A stretch of DNA of 39,595 nt from positions 125,550 through 165,144 of the forward strand of contig JAJZJW010000001.1 in assembly GCA_021809845.1 (NCBI GenBank). The letters are read 5' to 3'. The stretch is from a bacterium. Lineage in GTDB: Bacteria; SZUA-79; Acidulodesulfobacterales; Acidulodesulfobacteraceae. The stretch's first letter is position 1. Each line of letters opens with the position of its first letter. Under the pieces are notes generated by a model. It was given only the letters and a program-made list of their open reading frames with translations, had not been told where the DNA came from and did no database searches. Shown here piece by piece: positions 8,119 through 17,218 of the stretch. Made by a program: the position numbers and the translations under genes.

Positions 8119-9435
8119 ATGTCCGGTAATCCACTAAACAGCAAAGGCATTAACATCAACGGCAACGATAATAATATTAATAATTTTGAACTTGTTAAGA
8201 ATATTAAAAATATCGGAGACAGTCCTTTTAAAAAATGTTTCCAGTGCGGAACATGTTCCGCAATATGCCCTTTGTCGTCTGATAATAAACCTTTTCCGCG
8301 AAAAGAAATGATATGGTCGCAGTGGGGTTTAAAAAATGAATTGGAAAGCGACCTTGACCCGTGGTTGTGCTATTACTGCGGAAAATGCTCCGAGTTCTGC
8401 CCTAGAAAAGCAGACCCTGGACAGCTTATGATGTCGCTTCGCCGCTGGCTGACCACTGTTTACGACTGGACAGGAATTTCCAGGTTGCTTTATAAATCTA
8501 AAATTGCAGAGTATATTGCACTGCTTAGCGTGGCAGTGATTGTATTTATAGAATGGGCGGTTCTGTTCGGATTAACCCCTCCAACGGGCACAGGTGCAAC
8601 CGTCGGCAATGCTATGAACGGCGGCGATAAAATAATGACTATTAATCAAATGGTTCCCGCTTACAAGATAGATTATTTTTTTGATTACCCTATGATAGTT
8701 ATACTTTCAGCACTTCTGCTCTCGTTCATTTTTAATATGTTTAAGAAAACTGTTTTAAATGACAAAAATGTTAAAATTCCGTTTAAACTTTATTTTACTG
8801 AGTTATGGTCGCTGATATTTAATTTTTTTACGCAGATAAGATTTTCAAAATGTGAAGACGAAGAAGCTCAAAAGGAGACTTTTCTCAAAAAACTTTCTGA
8901 AGGGAAATATAATTTCTGGCTTACGCATGTGTTCCTTATGACCAGCTATGTAGCTTTATTCATAGGAATAGTGGTTTTCTTAAAATGGTTTCAGACTGAT
9001 GATAAATACGTACTGTTTCATACTATATTATTTGATTATTATGCAAGCATAGGACTTATTTTCGGAACTATTTATTTTGCATACAAAAGACTTACAAAGA
9101 AGCTCGAAAGAAGCAAGTTTTCTCACCATACAGACTGGGCGTTTATAGTTCTGCTTTTTATGACCGCTTTTACAGGAATACTGCTGAGAGCTTTTGTTGT
9201 TTATAAAGACCCGTCGTCGTGGATTTTTTATTTATATTTGCTCCACTTAATGATAGTAATTCCTATGCTGGTTATTGAAGTGCCGTTTTCTAAATGGTCA
9301 CATCTTGCGTATAGACCTATAGCAATTTATTTTGCAGCATTAAAAGAAAAAGCCGAAAAACTGAATGGAGCCGGAGCTAATGCAGCCGCTGCAGCACCTG
9401 TCGACGATATTAAATTGGGGATAGATGCCGATTAA
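8119..9435 (+). CDS. qmoC: Quinone-interacting membrane-bound oxidoreductase subunit C
   Basis: QmoC is the membrane anchor and quinone-reactive subunit of QmoABC, a fusion of an HdrC-like ferredoxin domain and an HdrE/NarI-like heme b membrane domain. Two cluster motifs, CFQCGTCSAICP (about 40-51) and CYYCGKCSEFCP (about 88-99), are visible. Six hydrophobic helices follow, starting near residues 133, 190, 265, 304, 340 and 368, with histidines in or beside several of them (THVF, FHTI, SHHTDW, LLHLM) suited to heme b ligation. The first 32 residues are Asn-rich and look like an added low-complexity extension. They explain part of the length of 438 residues, longer than I expect for QmoC. AGGAG lies 10 nt before the ATG. 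It receives or donates menaquinone electrons for APS reductase. Confidence 0.94.
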   Translation: MSGNPLNSKGININGNDNNINNFELVKNIKNIGDSPFKKCFQCGTCSAICPLSSDNKPFPRKEMIWSQWGLKNELESDLDPWLCYYCGKCSEFCPRKADPGQLMMSLRRWLTTVYDWTGISRLLYKSKIAEYIALLSVAVIVFIEWAVLFGLTPPTGTGATVGNAMNGGDKIMTINQMVPAYKIDYFFDYPMIVILSALLLSFIFNMFKKTVLNDKNVKIPFKLYFTELWSLIFNFFTQIRFSKCEDEEAQKETFLKKLSEGKYNFWLTHVFLMTSYVALFIGIVVFLKWFQTDDKYVLFHTILFDYYASIGLIFGTIYFAYKRLTKKLERSKFSHHTDWAFIVLLFMTAFTGILLRAFVVYKDPSSWIFYLYLLHLMIVIPMLVIEVPFSKWSHLAYRPIAIYFAALKEKAEKLNGAGANAAAAAPVDDIKLGIDAD

Positions 9436-9466
9436 TCAGTTAATTGATATAATAATTGATATAATA

Positions 9467-9647
9467 GGATAAATAGGTACTTAATAGAATTAATAGGGAT
9501 AGACCACAGGGACTATGCTTATAAATCTTGAGAAATGGGGATAAATAGGTAATTAATAGGATTAATAGGGATAGACTATTTGGTCTATTACTGATGCAAC
9601 AAGTTCTTTAAGGATAAATAGGTACTTAATAGAATTAATAGGGATAG
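9467..9647 (+). repeat. 36-bp direct repeat x3 with 36-37-bp unique spacers between qmoC and hppA
   Basis: The conserved 36-mer begins ggataaatag and ends gggatag. It occurs at 9467-9502, 9539-9574 (two mismatches) and 9612-9647, separated by unrelated spacers of 36 and 37 bp. The geometry imitates a CRISPR mini-array. However, the repeat is AT-rich and non-palindromic, and no cas gene is nearby, so a degenerate tandem repeat of about 72 bp is the preferred reading. Confidence 0.85.
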
Positions 9648-9714
9648 GCACCAATTTATACTTATTTACTTATTTACCACTATAACAACCAAATATATAA
9701 AGGCGGCGTTCATC

Positions 9715-11787
9715 ATGTTCTTATTCGATTATTCCATCCTGTTCGGACTGATAGCAGGTATTATCGCAGTAATTTACAGTGTCATCATAACATTATGGGC
9801 ATTAAAACATTCTGACGGAACTCCTAAAATGCAGGAAATTGCCGCTGCCATTCAGGAAGGTGCAAAAGCCTTTCTTAATCGTCAGTATAGGACGGTGGCA
9901 ATGGTCGGTTTTATCATTTTTCTATTAATTTTAGTCGGAGGTATATGGATTCCGCAATTTGGAATGCTAACTGCGGCAGGTTTTGTATTTGGCGCATTTC
10001 TTTCCGCCTCAGCCGGGTATTTTGGCATGTTTAATGCGGTGAGAGCTAACGTCAGGACTGCTGAAATTGCAAAATACGGAACAAAACCGGCACTAAGGTT
10101 TGCTTTTAAAACAGGTTCAGTAACAGGACTCATGGTTTTAGGTCTTGGTGTTCTCGGCATTTCTATTTTTCTTGATTTATCTTTCTATATAACCGGCACG
10201 CTCGGCGGTGCATTAGATTCAATGATAGGTTTTGCATTCGGCTGCAGCCTTATAAGCGTATTTGCAAGGCTTGGCGGTGGGATATATACTAAAGCGGCAG
10301 ATGTAGGCGCCGACCTCGTAGGCAAGATTGAAGAAGGTATTCCTGAAGATGACCCGAGAAATCCTGCTGTTATAGCCGACCAGGTAGGAGATAACGTTGG
10401 GGATTGTGCAGGAATGGCGGCGGATGTTTTTGAAACTTTTGCGGTGACTATCATTGCTTCAATGCTTTTAGCATATTCTATTTTTAGGTATTATGATTTT
10501 AATATTCTCATAAAAACCATGATGTATCCTTTGATGTTAGGTGCTATAGCAGTTATTACCTCTATAGCAGGAATTTTTTTCGTAGGGGCATCGTCTAAAG
10601 AAAAAATAATGAAAGGTCTATATAAAGGGATGTTTGCAACAGGCATAATTTCAGCGGTTTTATATTATTTTTTTACAATGTATTTTATGAAGGGGGTTGG
10701 CGATTATCCGACTATAAATTATTATTACGCCGCTTTGGTAGGTTTATTTCTTACCGGTTTTATAATTATTATAACGGATTATTTTACATCTACGCATTTT
10801 GCTCCGGTTAAGTCTATTTCAAAGGCTTCGACTACCGGTCACGCTACAAATATAATAGCTGGGCTCGCGGTAGGACAGATGTCGACGGCGCTGCCTGTTT
10901 TATTTATTGCAGCTTCTATTATTCTGTCTTATAAATTTGCAGGATTTTATGGTATTGCAATTGCTGCTTCCAGTATGCTTTCTATGGCAGGTATTATTAT
11001 TTCCGTGGATTCTTTCGGACCTATCACAGATAATGCCGGAGGAATTGCGGAGATGAGCAATCTTTCAAACGAAGTGAGAGAAACTACCGATGCATTAGAT
11101 GCTGTCGGCAATACGACGAAAGCCGTCACAAAGGGCTATGCCATAGGTTCTGCTGCGCTTGCCGCAATTGTGCTGTTTGCAGAATATGCAAGGCTGATTG
11201 AAAAAGGTTCTATCCATTATATTTTTATGATATCCCAGCCTTCAGTTCTCGCAGGATTGTTTATTGGCGCCATGTTTCCTTTTTTATTTGCTTCACTGGC
11301 AATGAAAGCTGTCGGAAAATCCGCAGGGGAAATAGTAATTGAAGTAAGGAGACAATTTAAAGAAATACCCGGCATAATGGAAGGAACGGCTAAACCTGAT
11401 TACGGTAAATCGGTTGATATAGTTACTAAATCTGCTCTAAAAGAGATGATACTTCCGGCATTAATACCTATAGCCGGTCCTGTTATTTTCGGTTTGACCC
11501 TTGGACCTCTTGTTCTTGGAGGGATTTTATTAGGCACTATAATTTCAGGTCTTTTTCTTGCTATTTCAATGACTAGCGGAGGCGCCGCATGGGATAACGC
11601 AAAAAAACTTATAGAAAGCGGGGCATACGGCGGCAAGGGCAGTTTTGCGCATCAAGCTGCTATTACGGGAGATACGGTAGGCGATCCCTATAAAGACACC
11701 GCCGGTCCTGCAATTAATCCGATGATAAAGGTCGTCAATATTTTTACAATATTAATAGTTCCTATTGTATTGATTTTATGGAAATAA
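9715..11787 (+). CDS. hppA: Membrane-bound proton-pumping pyrophosphatase, K+-independent type
   Basis: This polytopic inner-membrane enzyme hydrolyses PPi and pumps ions, with many hydrophobic helices over 690 residues, the usual bacterial length. The PPi/Mg site signature [20 protein letters not shown] lies at about 196-215, followed by [19 protein letters not shown]. The conserved C-terminal [19 protein letters not shown] is also present. The determinant of potassium dependence reads GNTTKA near residue 465. Lys at this site marks the K+-independent H+-PPases, while K+-dependent forms have Ala. Position after qmoABC fits recovery of energy from PPi linked to ATP sulfurylase. A purine-rich AAAGGCGG precedes the ATG. 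Its last codons and stop are duplicated twice downstream. Confidence 0.96.
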   Translation: MFLFDYSILFGLIAGIIAVIYSVIITLWALKHSDGTPKMQEIAAAIQEGAKAFLNRQYRTVAMVGFIIFLLILVGGIWIPQFGMLTAAGFVFGAFLSASAGYFGMFNAVRANVRTAEIAKYGTKPALRFAFKTGSVTGLMVLGLGVLGISIFLDLSFYITGTLGGALDSMIGFAFGCSLISVFARLGGGIYTKAADVGADLVGKIEEGIPEDDPRNPAVIADQVGDNVGDCAGMAADVFETFAVTIIASMLLAYSIFRYYDFNILIKTMMYPLMLGAIAVITSIAGIFFVGASSKEKIMKGLYKGMFATGIISAVLYYFFTMYFMKGVGDYPTINYYYAALVGLFLTGFIIIITDYFTSTHFAPVKSISKASTTGHATNIIAGLAVGQMSTALPVLFIAASIILSYKFAGFYGIAIAASSMLSMAGIIISVDSFGPITDNAGGIAEMSNLSNEVRETTDALDAVGNTTKAVTKGYAIGSAALAAIVLFAEYARLIEKGSIHYIFMISQPSVLAGLFIGAMFPFLFASLAMKAVGKSAGEIVIEVRRQFKEIPGIMEGTAKPDYGKSVDIVTKSALKEMILPALIPIAGPVIFGLTLGPLVLGGILLGTIISGLFLAISMTSGGAAWDNAKKLIESGAYGGKGSFAHQAAITGDTVGDPYKDTAGPAINPMIKVVNIFTILIVPIVLILWK

Positions 11788-12025
11788 AGCTATTATATTA
11801 ATAAATTGATAATTGTTCAAGGCAGTCAATATTTTTTACAATATTAATAGTTCCTATTGTATTGATTTTATGGAAATAAAGCTATTATATTAATAAATTG
11901 ATAATTGTTCAAGGCAGTCAATATTTTTTACAATATTAATAGTTCCTATTGTATTGATTTTATGGAAATAAAGCTATTATATTAATAAATTGATAATTGT
12001 TCAAGGCAGTCAATATTTTTTACAG
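11735..12025 (+). repeat. 92-bp tandem duplication of the hppA 3' end (about 3 copies)
   Basis: The segment ttcctattgtattgatttta recurs at 11759 (inside hppA), 11851 and 11943, so the period is exactly 92 bp. A further partial copy ends at about 12025. The unit covers the last hppA codons, the stop and the following AT-rich DNA. The two non-coding copies share a longer T run than the coding copy, so they are more alike to each other. The array fills the gap to the convergent porin-like gene. Confidence 0.95.
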
Positions 12026-12049
12026 GATAATTTCTCTTAATTTTATTTT

Positions 12050-13708
12050 CTAAAATGTTCTAACAAGCATAAAATTGACAGTGTTCTGTGAGCTGTTCCC
12101 GTCGCCGTAAACTTTATGATTTGCGAGCTGATTTTCAAATTCGAGCCTGAACTGAGTGTTCTTAAAAAAACTGCAAGACGGTCTTAAACTAAAAGTCAGC
12201 GTTGAATCAAAATAATTAAATGCCTCACCGGGAACACTGGTTGCTTCCCACATTCCCTGCGGGTCCCAAACCCTGACCTCCCTTATGGTTTGTGAAAACC
12301 TGCCTATATTATTCAATAAGTTATAATGATGAATATAAAAGGCTAGTCCTGAAAAACGAGATTTGTCATATGTGGCATTTGATGTTGAAATTAAATAATT
12401 AGGATATACCGCAGATGTTGTTTCCCCTGAGTAATTAAATTTGTCAATATTATTGACATTGATGCCGCTATTTTTCGCAATTGATTTATTGATGCCGCCG
12501 TTTAATCCTGTTTCGTAGTCAATTACAAAAGTCCAGAAATGAAACGGTTTGTATTTAGCGTCCATAAAATTGTAGAAAAATTTATTTAAGTTATCTTGAC
12601 TTAAATTATTATTGTATATTATAAAATTTTCAGCTCCATAAACTGCTCCTTCGTGAAATTTTAAATCTTTCAATGGCTTGTATGAGGCGATAAATTCAAA
12701 TGTGGGATATCTGTCTATCGGCGTCATAGCATTATCGGTCATAGCTGTCCCGAAGACCATTTTTAATTTTCTTGGGATGACAGGATAGCTTAAAAAAATT
12801 CCGGTCAGTTCTCCAGGTTCTATGGATGTGATTGGCGAATAGGTATTTTCCCATAATCTTGATAGATTATAAGATTCGAAACCTATTAGATAATTTTTTT
12901 CGCCTATATCAATTTCTAAACCGTTTCCGAGCGGTAAGCCTAAAGATATATATAGATTTCTGAAACCATAAAGCGGTCTATTATAAAAAGACGACGTGTA
13001 ATAAGAATAATTACCGGTATAAGGTCCCACGTCCTGTATGTTTTCTCCTGTATCAAATGTTGCCTTAAAACCAATACCAAAAGTATGTCTGCCGTCTAAA
13101 AACGCATTTTTAGAAATAGTTATATCTAATTCATTAATAGTAAAACCGTTAACTTTATAATCGTCAATGTAATTTCCGTTATAATTACCTTGCGGAAACT
13201 CTGCATTTGCGGTCGGATTTGCAAAATTATAAGTATAAGAAGCGGCAAATGTCCCGAAAAGTTTAATCTGTGATAAAAAAGAGCTGTTTAAAGTTTGAAT
13301 TGAGTTATTATAAATATTGCTATTATAAACATCATCACTACTATCAAAAGCTTTATTTTCGTTATTATTATTTTTTAACTTTTTTATATAATTGCTATCA
13401 TGAGCTTTTGTGCGATTATTATAACTGCTATCATGAGCTTTTGTGCCATTATAATAATAGATATTTTTGTTTTTTCTATTAACAATAATTTTATTGATGT
13501 TATTACTCTCTTTTCTACGAGCAGCTTTCTGCGTGCCTAAATGTAGCACACTGCCGATGTTAATGCTTTGGCTGATGTTATTATTTCCGCCGGTATGCGT
13601 ACCATTGTTACCTAAGGCATTTGAATTTTGAACAAAAATATATGCAGTTATAAGTTGGACAAAGATAGCAAAATTCAAAACTTTTAATATAAAAATAAAT
13701 TTTTTCAT
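12050..13708 (-). CDS. Predicted outer-membrane beta-barrel (porin-like) protein
   Basis: Not recognised to a named family. The 552-residue product begins with a signal-peptide-like stretch (MKKFIFILKVLNFAIFVQLI, probable cleavage after about SNA at 31). A low-complexity Asn-rich segment with an 11-residue repeat (TKAHDSSYNNR) spans about residues 60-130. The rest has alternating aromatic/hydrophobic strands, Gly-rich turns and a terminal phenylalanine (MLVRTF), as in outer-membrane barrels recognised by BamA. I chose the ATG at 13708 rather than the longer frame from 13786 because the upstream extension is just a duplicated leader segment, while this Met starts the signal peptide. No strong ribosome site is seen. 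It is convergent with hppA and downstream of the Nramp-like gene on the same strand, so a role in solute entry is plausible but unproven. Confidence 0.7.
   Translation of the reverse strand: MKKFIFILKVLNFAIFVQLITAYIFVQNSNALGNNGTHTGGNNNISQSINIGSVLHLGTQKAARRKESNNINKIIVNRKNKNIYYYNGTKAHDSSYNNRTKAHDSNYIKKLKNNNNENKAFDSSDDVYNSNIYNNSIQTLNSSFLSQIKLFGTFAASYTYNFANPTANAEFPQGNYNGNYIDDYKVNGFTINELDITISKNAFLDGRHTFGIGFKATFDTGENIQDVGPYTGNYSYYTSSFYNRPLYGFRNLYISLGLPLGNGLEIDIGEKNYLIGFESYNLSRLWENTYSPITSIEPGELTGIFLSYPVIPRKLKMVFGTAMTDNAMTPIDRYPTFEFIASYKPLKDLKFHEGAVYGAENFIIYNNNLSQDNLNKFFYNFMDAKYKPFHFWTFVIDYETGLNGGINKSIAKNSGINVNNIDKFNYSGETTSAVYPNYLISTSNATYDKSRFSGLAFYIHHYNLLNNIGRFSQTIREVRVWDPQGMWEATSVPGEAFNYFDSTLTFSLRPSCSFFKNTQFRLEFENQLANHKVYGDGNSSQNTVNFMLVRTF
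13394..13455 (-). repeat. 33-bp in-frame repeat in the porin-like gene
   Basis: On the plus strand gctatcatgagcttttgtgc occurs at 13394 and 13427. In the protein this gives two adjacent 11-residue units, TKAHDSSYNNR and TKAHDSNYIKK, near the N-terminus of the mature protein. The period is a multiple of three, like the other intragenic repeats here. Confidence 0.85.
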
Positions 13709-13719
13709 AATTATTAACC

Positions 13720-13795
13720 AATCTATAACAAAGCCATAACTACCCCATGATAAATCTATGACAAAGCCATAACCAACCCATAACAAAGCGGTAAC
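13720..13795. repeat. Degenerate repeat in the leader of the porin-like gene
   Basis: The element ctataacaaagccataac is repeated at 13723, 13756 and, in altered form, 13778 (spacing 33 then 22 bp). It creates an open minus-strand extension with YGFVID twice, which is unlikely to be translated because the signal peptide begins further downstream. Confidence 0.7.
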
Positions 13796-13944
13796 AAACT
13801 AATTTAAAATAATAATAAATTAAATAGTGTTTGCCGCTAATTTATCCTAATTTATCAATTCAGCAAAATTAGTGTCTGTCTCATAATTCCCTTAACTTTT
13901 CTCTAATTTCCCTAATTTTATCGCCTAAAATTTCATCTAATGAA

Positions 13945-14208
13945 TTAATGAATTCTGGAAAATCCGACAATAACGAGAACAATCATAATTACTATATAAA
14001 TTCGTAAAAACCAGAAGGCAAATTTTACCCAACCTTTTATTTCAGCCCTTTTAAGAGGGATTTTATTATAATCAATTAACCCTTCTTCCTGCACGAAATT
14101 GTCCCAATCTTCTTCCAAATTAGTTCCATTTTGCGGTTTGCTGTTGTTCAATTTTTTTATCATTCTGTCTTCGCGTCCATTTTTTATTTTTTTGTTGTCT
14201 AATGTCAT
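13945..14208 (-). CDS. Small single-pass membrane protein of unknown function
   Basis: Not recognised. The 87-residue product has a basic N-terminus, an acidic middle (EEDWDNFVQEEGLIDYNK) and one C-terminal hydrophobic helix (about residues 63-84, FAFWFLRIYIVIMIVLVIVG), predicting a tail-anchored or single-pass inner-membrane protein. GGAG precedes the ATG by about 9 nt, which supports real translation. It lies between the Nramp-like transporter (184 nt upstream) and the porin-like gene (236 nt downstream), all on the minus strand. It might be an accessory to either, but nothing in the sequence proves that. Confidence 0.65.
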   Translation of the reverse strand: MTLDNKKIKNGREDRMIKKLNNSKPQNGTNLEEDWDNFVQEEGLIDYNKIPLKRAEIKGWVKFAFWFLRIYIVIMIVLVIVGFSRIH

Positions 14209-14392
14209 TTTAAATTTCTCCGTTTATTATTTATATTTATTTTCTGTTAGTCATATTTATGTTATTTTTTTAAGTATAGTTATATTTGGTTATAATTGTG
14301 TTATTTTTTAAAACTATAATTAGTTATATTTAGTTAAATTTATTTTTTAGCAGTTATGTTTATTTTAATTTTTTTAACCTAATTTGTTTATC

Positions 14393-15805
14393 TTATCGTC
14401 CGAACATATGCGGAAATACAACAGTTATTCCATATAATCCGTTCATTATTATTAAAAAACCGACTATTATAAAAGCAGAAATGTTTTGCCATTTTTTATT
14501 TATATGTTCCCCCATAATTTCCTTATCGTTCAGCAGCATCAGTAGGAACAGCATGGCAGCCGGCATAAATATCGAAGCCACGACCTGAACCGTTAAGTTT
14601 AAAAAACCTAACGGAATATTTGGTATTAAAACAACGCCGCCGGCTATTAAAACGCTTATTAATCCGGGTAAATAAAAATACCATCCCTGAAGCGGAGGAA
14701 GATTTATACTTTTAGGCCAGCCTAATGCTTCTCCGGCAGCCCATGAAGTGCTTGCAGATATTGCAATTGTTGCAATTAAACCTGCTTCTATTAAACCTAA
14801 CGCAAATAATTTCATCGGAACAATCCCCATTTTTATGGAAATTATATGCAATATTTGGTCAATGCTCATATTGGAACTGCCCTGAACTCCATGCACTACT
14901 GAGCCGGTTATAATAACAATTGCAATGGCTACTAGAACCATAAAAAAAGAACCCAAAAATGTATCTATCTGCCCATCCCTTATATCTTTCACGGTCAAGC
15001 CTTTATCTACAACTGAAGACTGCTGAAAAAACAGCATCCATGGAGCTATTGTAGTGCCCAAATTTGCAAGGACAACATAAATAAACAATGAGCTGACGCC
15101 GCCGCTTATGTGCCATGTTTTGAAACTATCGGCAACCGCATTCCAGTGAAGATGCGGCACGAAAAATACCAATGGAACAAAAACCAAATTTAATGCGGCG
15201 ATGCTAAGACTAATCCATTCCCATGTATAATATCTTAAAAACAGCTGTATTGAAAAAACCACAACTAAAGCGATCATGGAAGAAACAACCGGAGAAACTC
15301 CAAAAAATTGCATTCCTAAAGTTATCCCGATAAATTCTGTAATTAAAGTTAAAATATTTGCGATAACTAAATCTGCTAATGAGAAGGCACCCCAAAATTT
15401 TCCGTACCTTTTCCATATCATTTCAGCATGACCCCTATGAGTAACCGCCCCCAGCCTGACGGTCATTTCTTGAACTATATATGCGACAGGAAGCATTAAG
15501 ACCATAAAAGGAATAAAAAATCCGAGACCGAATATAGAGCCTGTCTGAGCATAAGTAATTACACCACCGGCATCATTATCCGCTATCATTACAAGGATGC
15601 CGGGACCGATAAGAGAAAGAAGCAGACAAAGTCTTGAAAAATATCCGTATTTTTGCCTCATGATATGAATCTTTAATCTGTCAACAGCTCTTAATTTAAT
15701 ATCAACTGGAAGTTTGTCCAATTTATCTTTAATATCTTTCATTTTTTTAATATCTTCCATTTCCTTCATATTTTTTATATCTTTCTGAGCTTTTACATCC
15801 TTCAT
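14393..15805 (-). CDS. Divergent Nramp (SLC11)-family divalent cation transporter
   Basis: This is an inner-membrane transporter of the LeuT-fold Nramp family: 470 residues with about eleven hydrophobic helices. The metal-site helix 1 motif, DPGN in classical MntH, reads DNDAGG (76-81). The helix 6 motif, MPH in MntH, reads GTTIAPWM (about 247-254), so the canonical methionine is absent at that spot. Such substitutions occur in Nramp-related proteins whose substrate differs from Mn/Fe (Mg2+ in the NRMT group), but the substrate here cannot be assigned. The N-terminus carries a charged low-complexity stretch rich in MKDIK-like units (1-32). The start is well supported by GGAGG 9 nt upstream. 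It probably heads the minus-strand group with the small membrane protein and porin-like gene. Confidence 0.85.
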   Translation of the reverse strand: MKDVKAQKDIKNMKEMEDIKKMKDIKDKLDKLPVDIKLRAVDRLKIHIMRQKYGYFSRLCLLLSLIGPGILVMIADNDAGGVITYAQTGSIFGLGFFIPFMVLMLPVAYIVQEMTVRLGAVTHRGHAEMIWKRYGKFWGAFSLADLVIANILTLITEFIGITLGMQFFGVSPVVSSMIALVVVFSIQLFLRYYTWEWISLSIAALNLVFVPLVFFVPHLHWNAVADSFKTWHISGGVSSLFIYVVLANLGTTIAPWMLFFQQSSVVDKGLTVKDIRDGQIDTFLGSFFMVLVAIAIVIITGSVVHGVQGSSNMSIDQILHIISIKMGIVPMKLFALGLIEAGLIATIAISASTSWAAGEALGWPKSINLPPLQGWYFYLPGLISVLIAGGVVLIPNIPLGFLNLTVQVVASIFMPAAMLFLLMLLNDKEIMGEHINKKWQNISAFIIVGFLIIMNGLYGITVVFPHMFGR

Positions 15806-16357
15806 ATTGGAATCCTCCGCGATTTGTAATTATAACTTAACGCAATAAATGGTTTAAATAACTCGCATACTTGCATAGATACTGTATAGTACATTAGATG
15901 TGCTAACTTATTAATTTTATTGCACTAATATAAAATGCTAATGCTAATGCTAATGTTAGTTAGGTTATAAAGGCAAAATAAGAAATAATGTAAGAGACGA
16001 ATAGAACAATATCGAAGATTTACTTTTTTAAAAACATAAAAAATAAAAATATTAAGATACAAGAAATAATAATAATAAAGATAGATATAGACAAGTACTA
16101 CATGTTTAGTAGGCGCATTTAATTTATTTAATCAATTCATGAAGTTAATTTTATTGAATTCATTAAATATATCTTAATTATATATCTTAATATATATTTT
16201 TATATATAGCGTGCAAAATACATCAATGGGACTGCAATGTTAGTATCTTGCTATATATCTTAATATATATTTTTATATATCTTCATATCTTTATATCCTA
16301 TTTCTATTTTTCAAAAAAATAAACAAGCGACAATTTTATCTTTTAATCTCTAACATC

Positions 16358-16390
16358 TGTATTTGCAATATAGAGCATAGAGCAAATACA
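16358..16390. promoter_or_regulatory. 9-bp inverted repeat, possible operator or hairpin
   Basis: Arms TGTATTTGC (16358-16366) and GCAAATACA (16382-16390) are perfect complements separated by 15 bp. The spacing of about 24 bp centre to centre could suit a dimeric regulator, or a hairpin. No partner gene is adjacent, so the role is unknown. Confidence 0.3.
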
Positions 16391-16482
16391 ATAAACGCCG
16401 TTAAAAATCAATTAAGATAAATTAAGTTGGAGAAAAAAATTGAAGGAAAATAGCTGAATGATTATTAATTTATTTTAATTTA

Positions 16483-16578
16483 TTATTTGTATTTGCTGAT
16501 ATGCGCTGCCTTAGTTTTAATTTCAATAATTATTTTAAAACAATGACCGCTGCTACTGCCACCAGGTTCACTTTGCAT
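16483..16578 (-). CDS. Candidate 31-residue small protein
   Basis: A perfect GGAGG sits 4 nt before an ATG that opens a 31-codon frame ending in TAA. The peptide starts MQSEPGGSSSGHC and ends in a basic segment (IEIKTKAAHISKYK). It lies in the only G/C-richer patch of a 1.4-kb AT-rich gap, which is the main reason to take it seriously. It has no recognisable domain, no membrane segment and one cysteine. It could be a small protein, a leader peptide for the Nramp-like gene about 680 nt downstream, or chance. Confidence 0.3.
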   Translation of the reverse strand: MQSEPGGSSSGHCFKIIIEIKTKAAHISKYK

Positions 16579-16687
16579 AAAGCCTCCGTAATAACAATTA
16601 ATTAAATTAGTTTATTATATTTATATTATATATTTATTATATACACTATATTATTATATATATACAGATACGATGATTATTCTGAGT

Positions 16688-16870
16688 TAATTATGCTTAA
16701 TTATTATTATTATGCTTAATTATTATTATTATGCTTAATTATTATTATGCCTGATTATTATTATGCTTAATTATTATTATGCCTGATTATTATTATGCTT
16801 AATTATTATTATGCCTGATTATTATTATGCTTAATTATTATTATGCCTGATTATTATTATGCTTAATTAT
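16688..16870. repeat. 16/32-bp higher-order tandem repeat
   Basis: Basic unit atgcttaattattatt, with an alternating variant atgcctgattattatt, gives a 32-bp higher-order period through about 16747-16870. Earlier units carry an extra att. It lies about 350 bp upstream of the antiporter gene. No function is visible. Confidence 0.95.
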
Positions 16871-17218
16871 TAATTAACTATTTGAAAATATTTTATAATA
16901 TAAAATATATTGTAAAATATATGTAGTATATGCTATGTATTTATTTTTTTAAATTATCCTATTATTAAAAATTTATGTCAAGCAAAAATTTTATAAATTT
17001 TTATAACAACAAAATAATAACGATGAAATAATAAAAATAATAATAAAATAAAATAAGTTGATATTGATATTTATCAAAACATATACTATTATAATTTATG
17101 CTTATAAATAAGCGGTTTAAAATTTAAATATTAGGCGATTTTTTTGAAGGTTGTAAAAAAACAAAATTATATATTAATATAATATAAAATGTAAAATGAT
17201 ATTGTCAATTTTATTATT

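Larger units (their letters stand above)
15806..17218. other. 1.4-kb AT-rich intergenic region between Nramp-like gene and antiporter
   Basis: No long open frame is credible here. Contents seen: two copies of a 29-bp AT motif (16179-16207 and 16251-16280), a 9-bp inverted repeat (16358-16390), a candidate minus-strand small gene in the only GC-richer island (16483-16578), and a 16/32-bp higher-order repeat (16688-16868). The remainder is A/T-rich with many possible promoter-like elements that I cannot rank. Confidence 0.7.

Noticed and set aside
9467-9647. CRISPR array
   Set aside because: There are only three AT-rich, non-palindromic and mismatched repeats, no cas genes and no leader. The window is full of tandem repeats. 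It is kept as a repeat feature and a low-interest finding.
13709-13786. N-terminal extension of the porin-like protein
   Set aside because: The extension repeats YGFVID from a duplicated leader and would bury the signal peptide.
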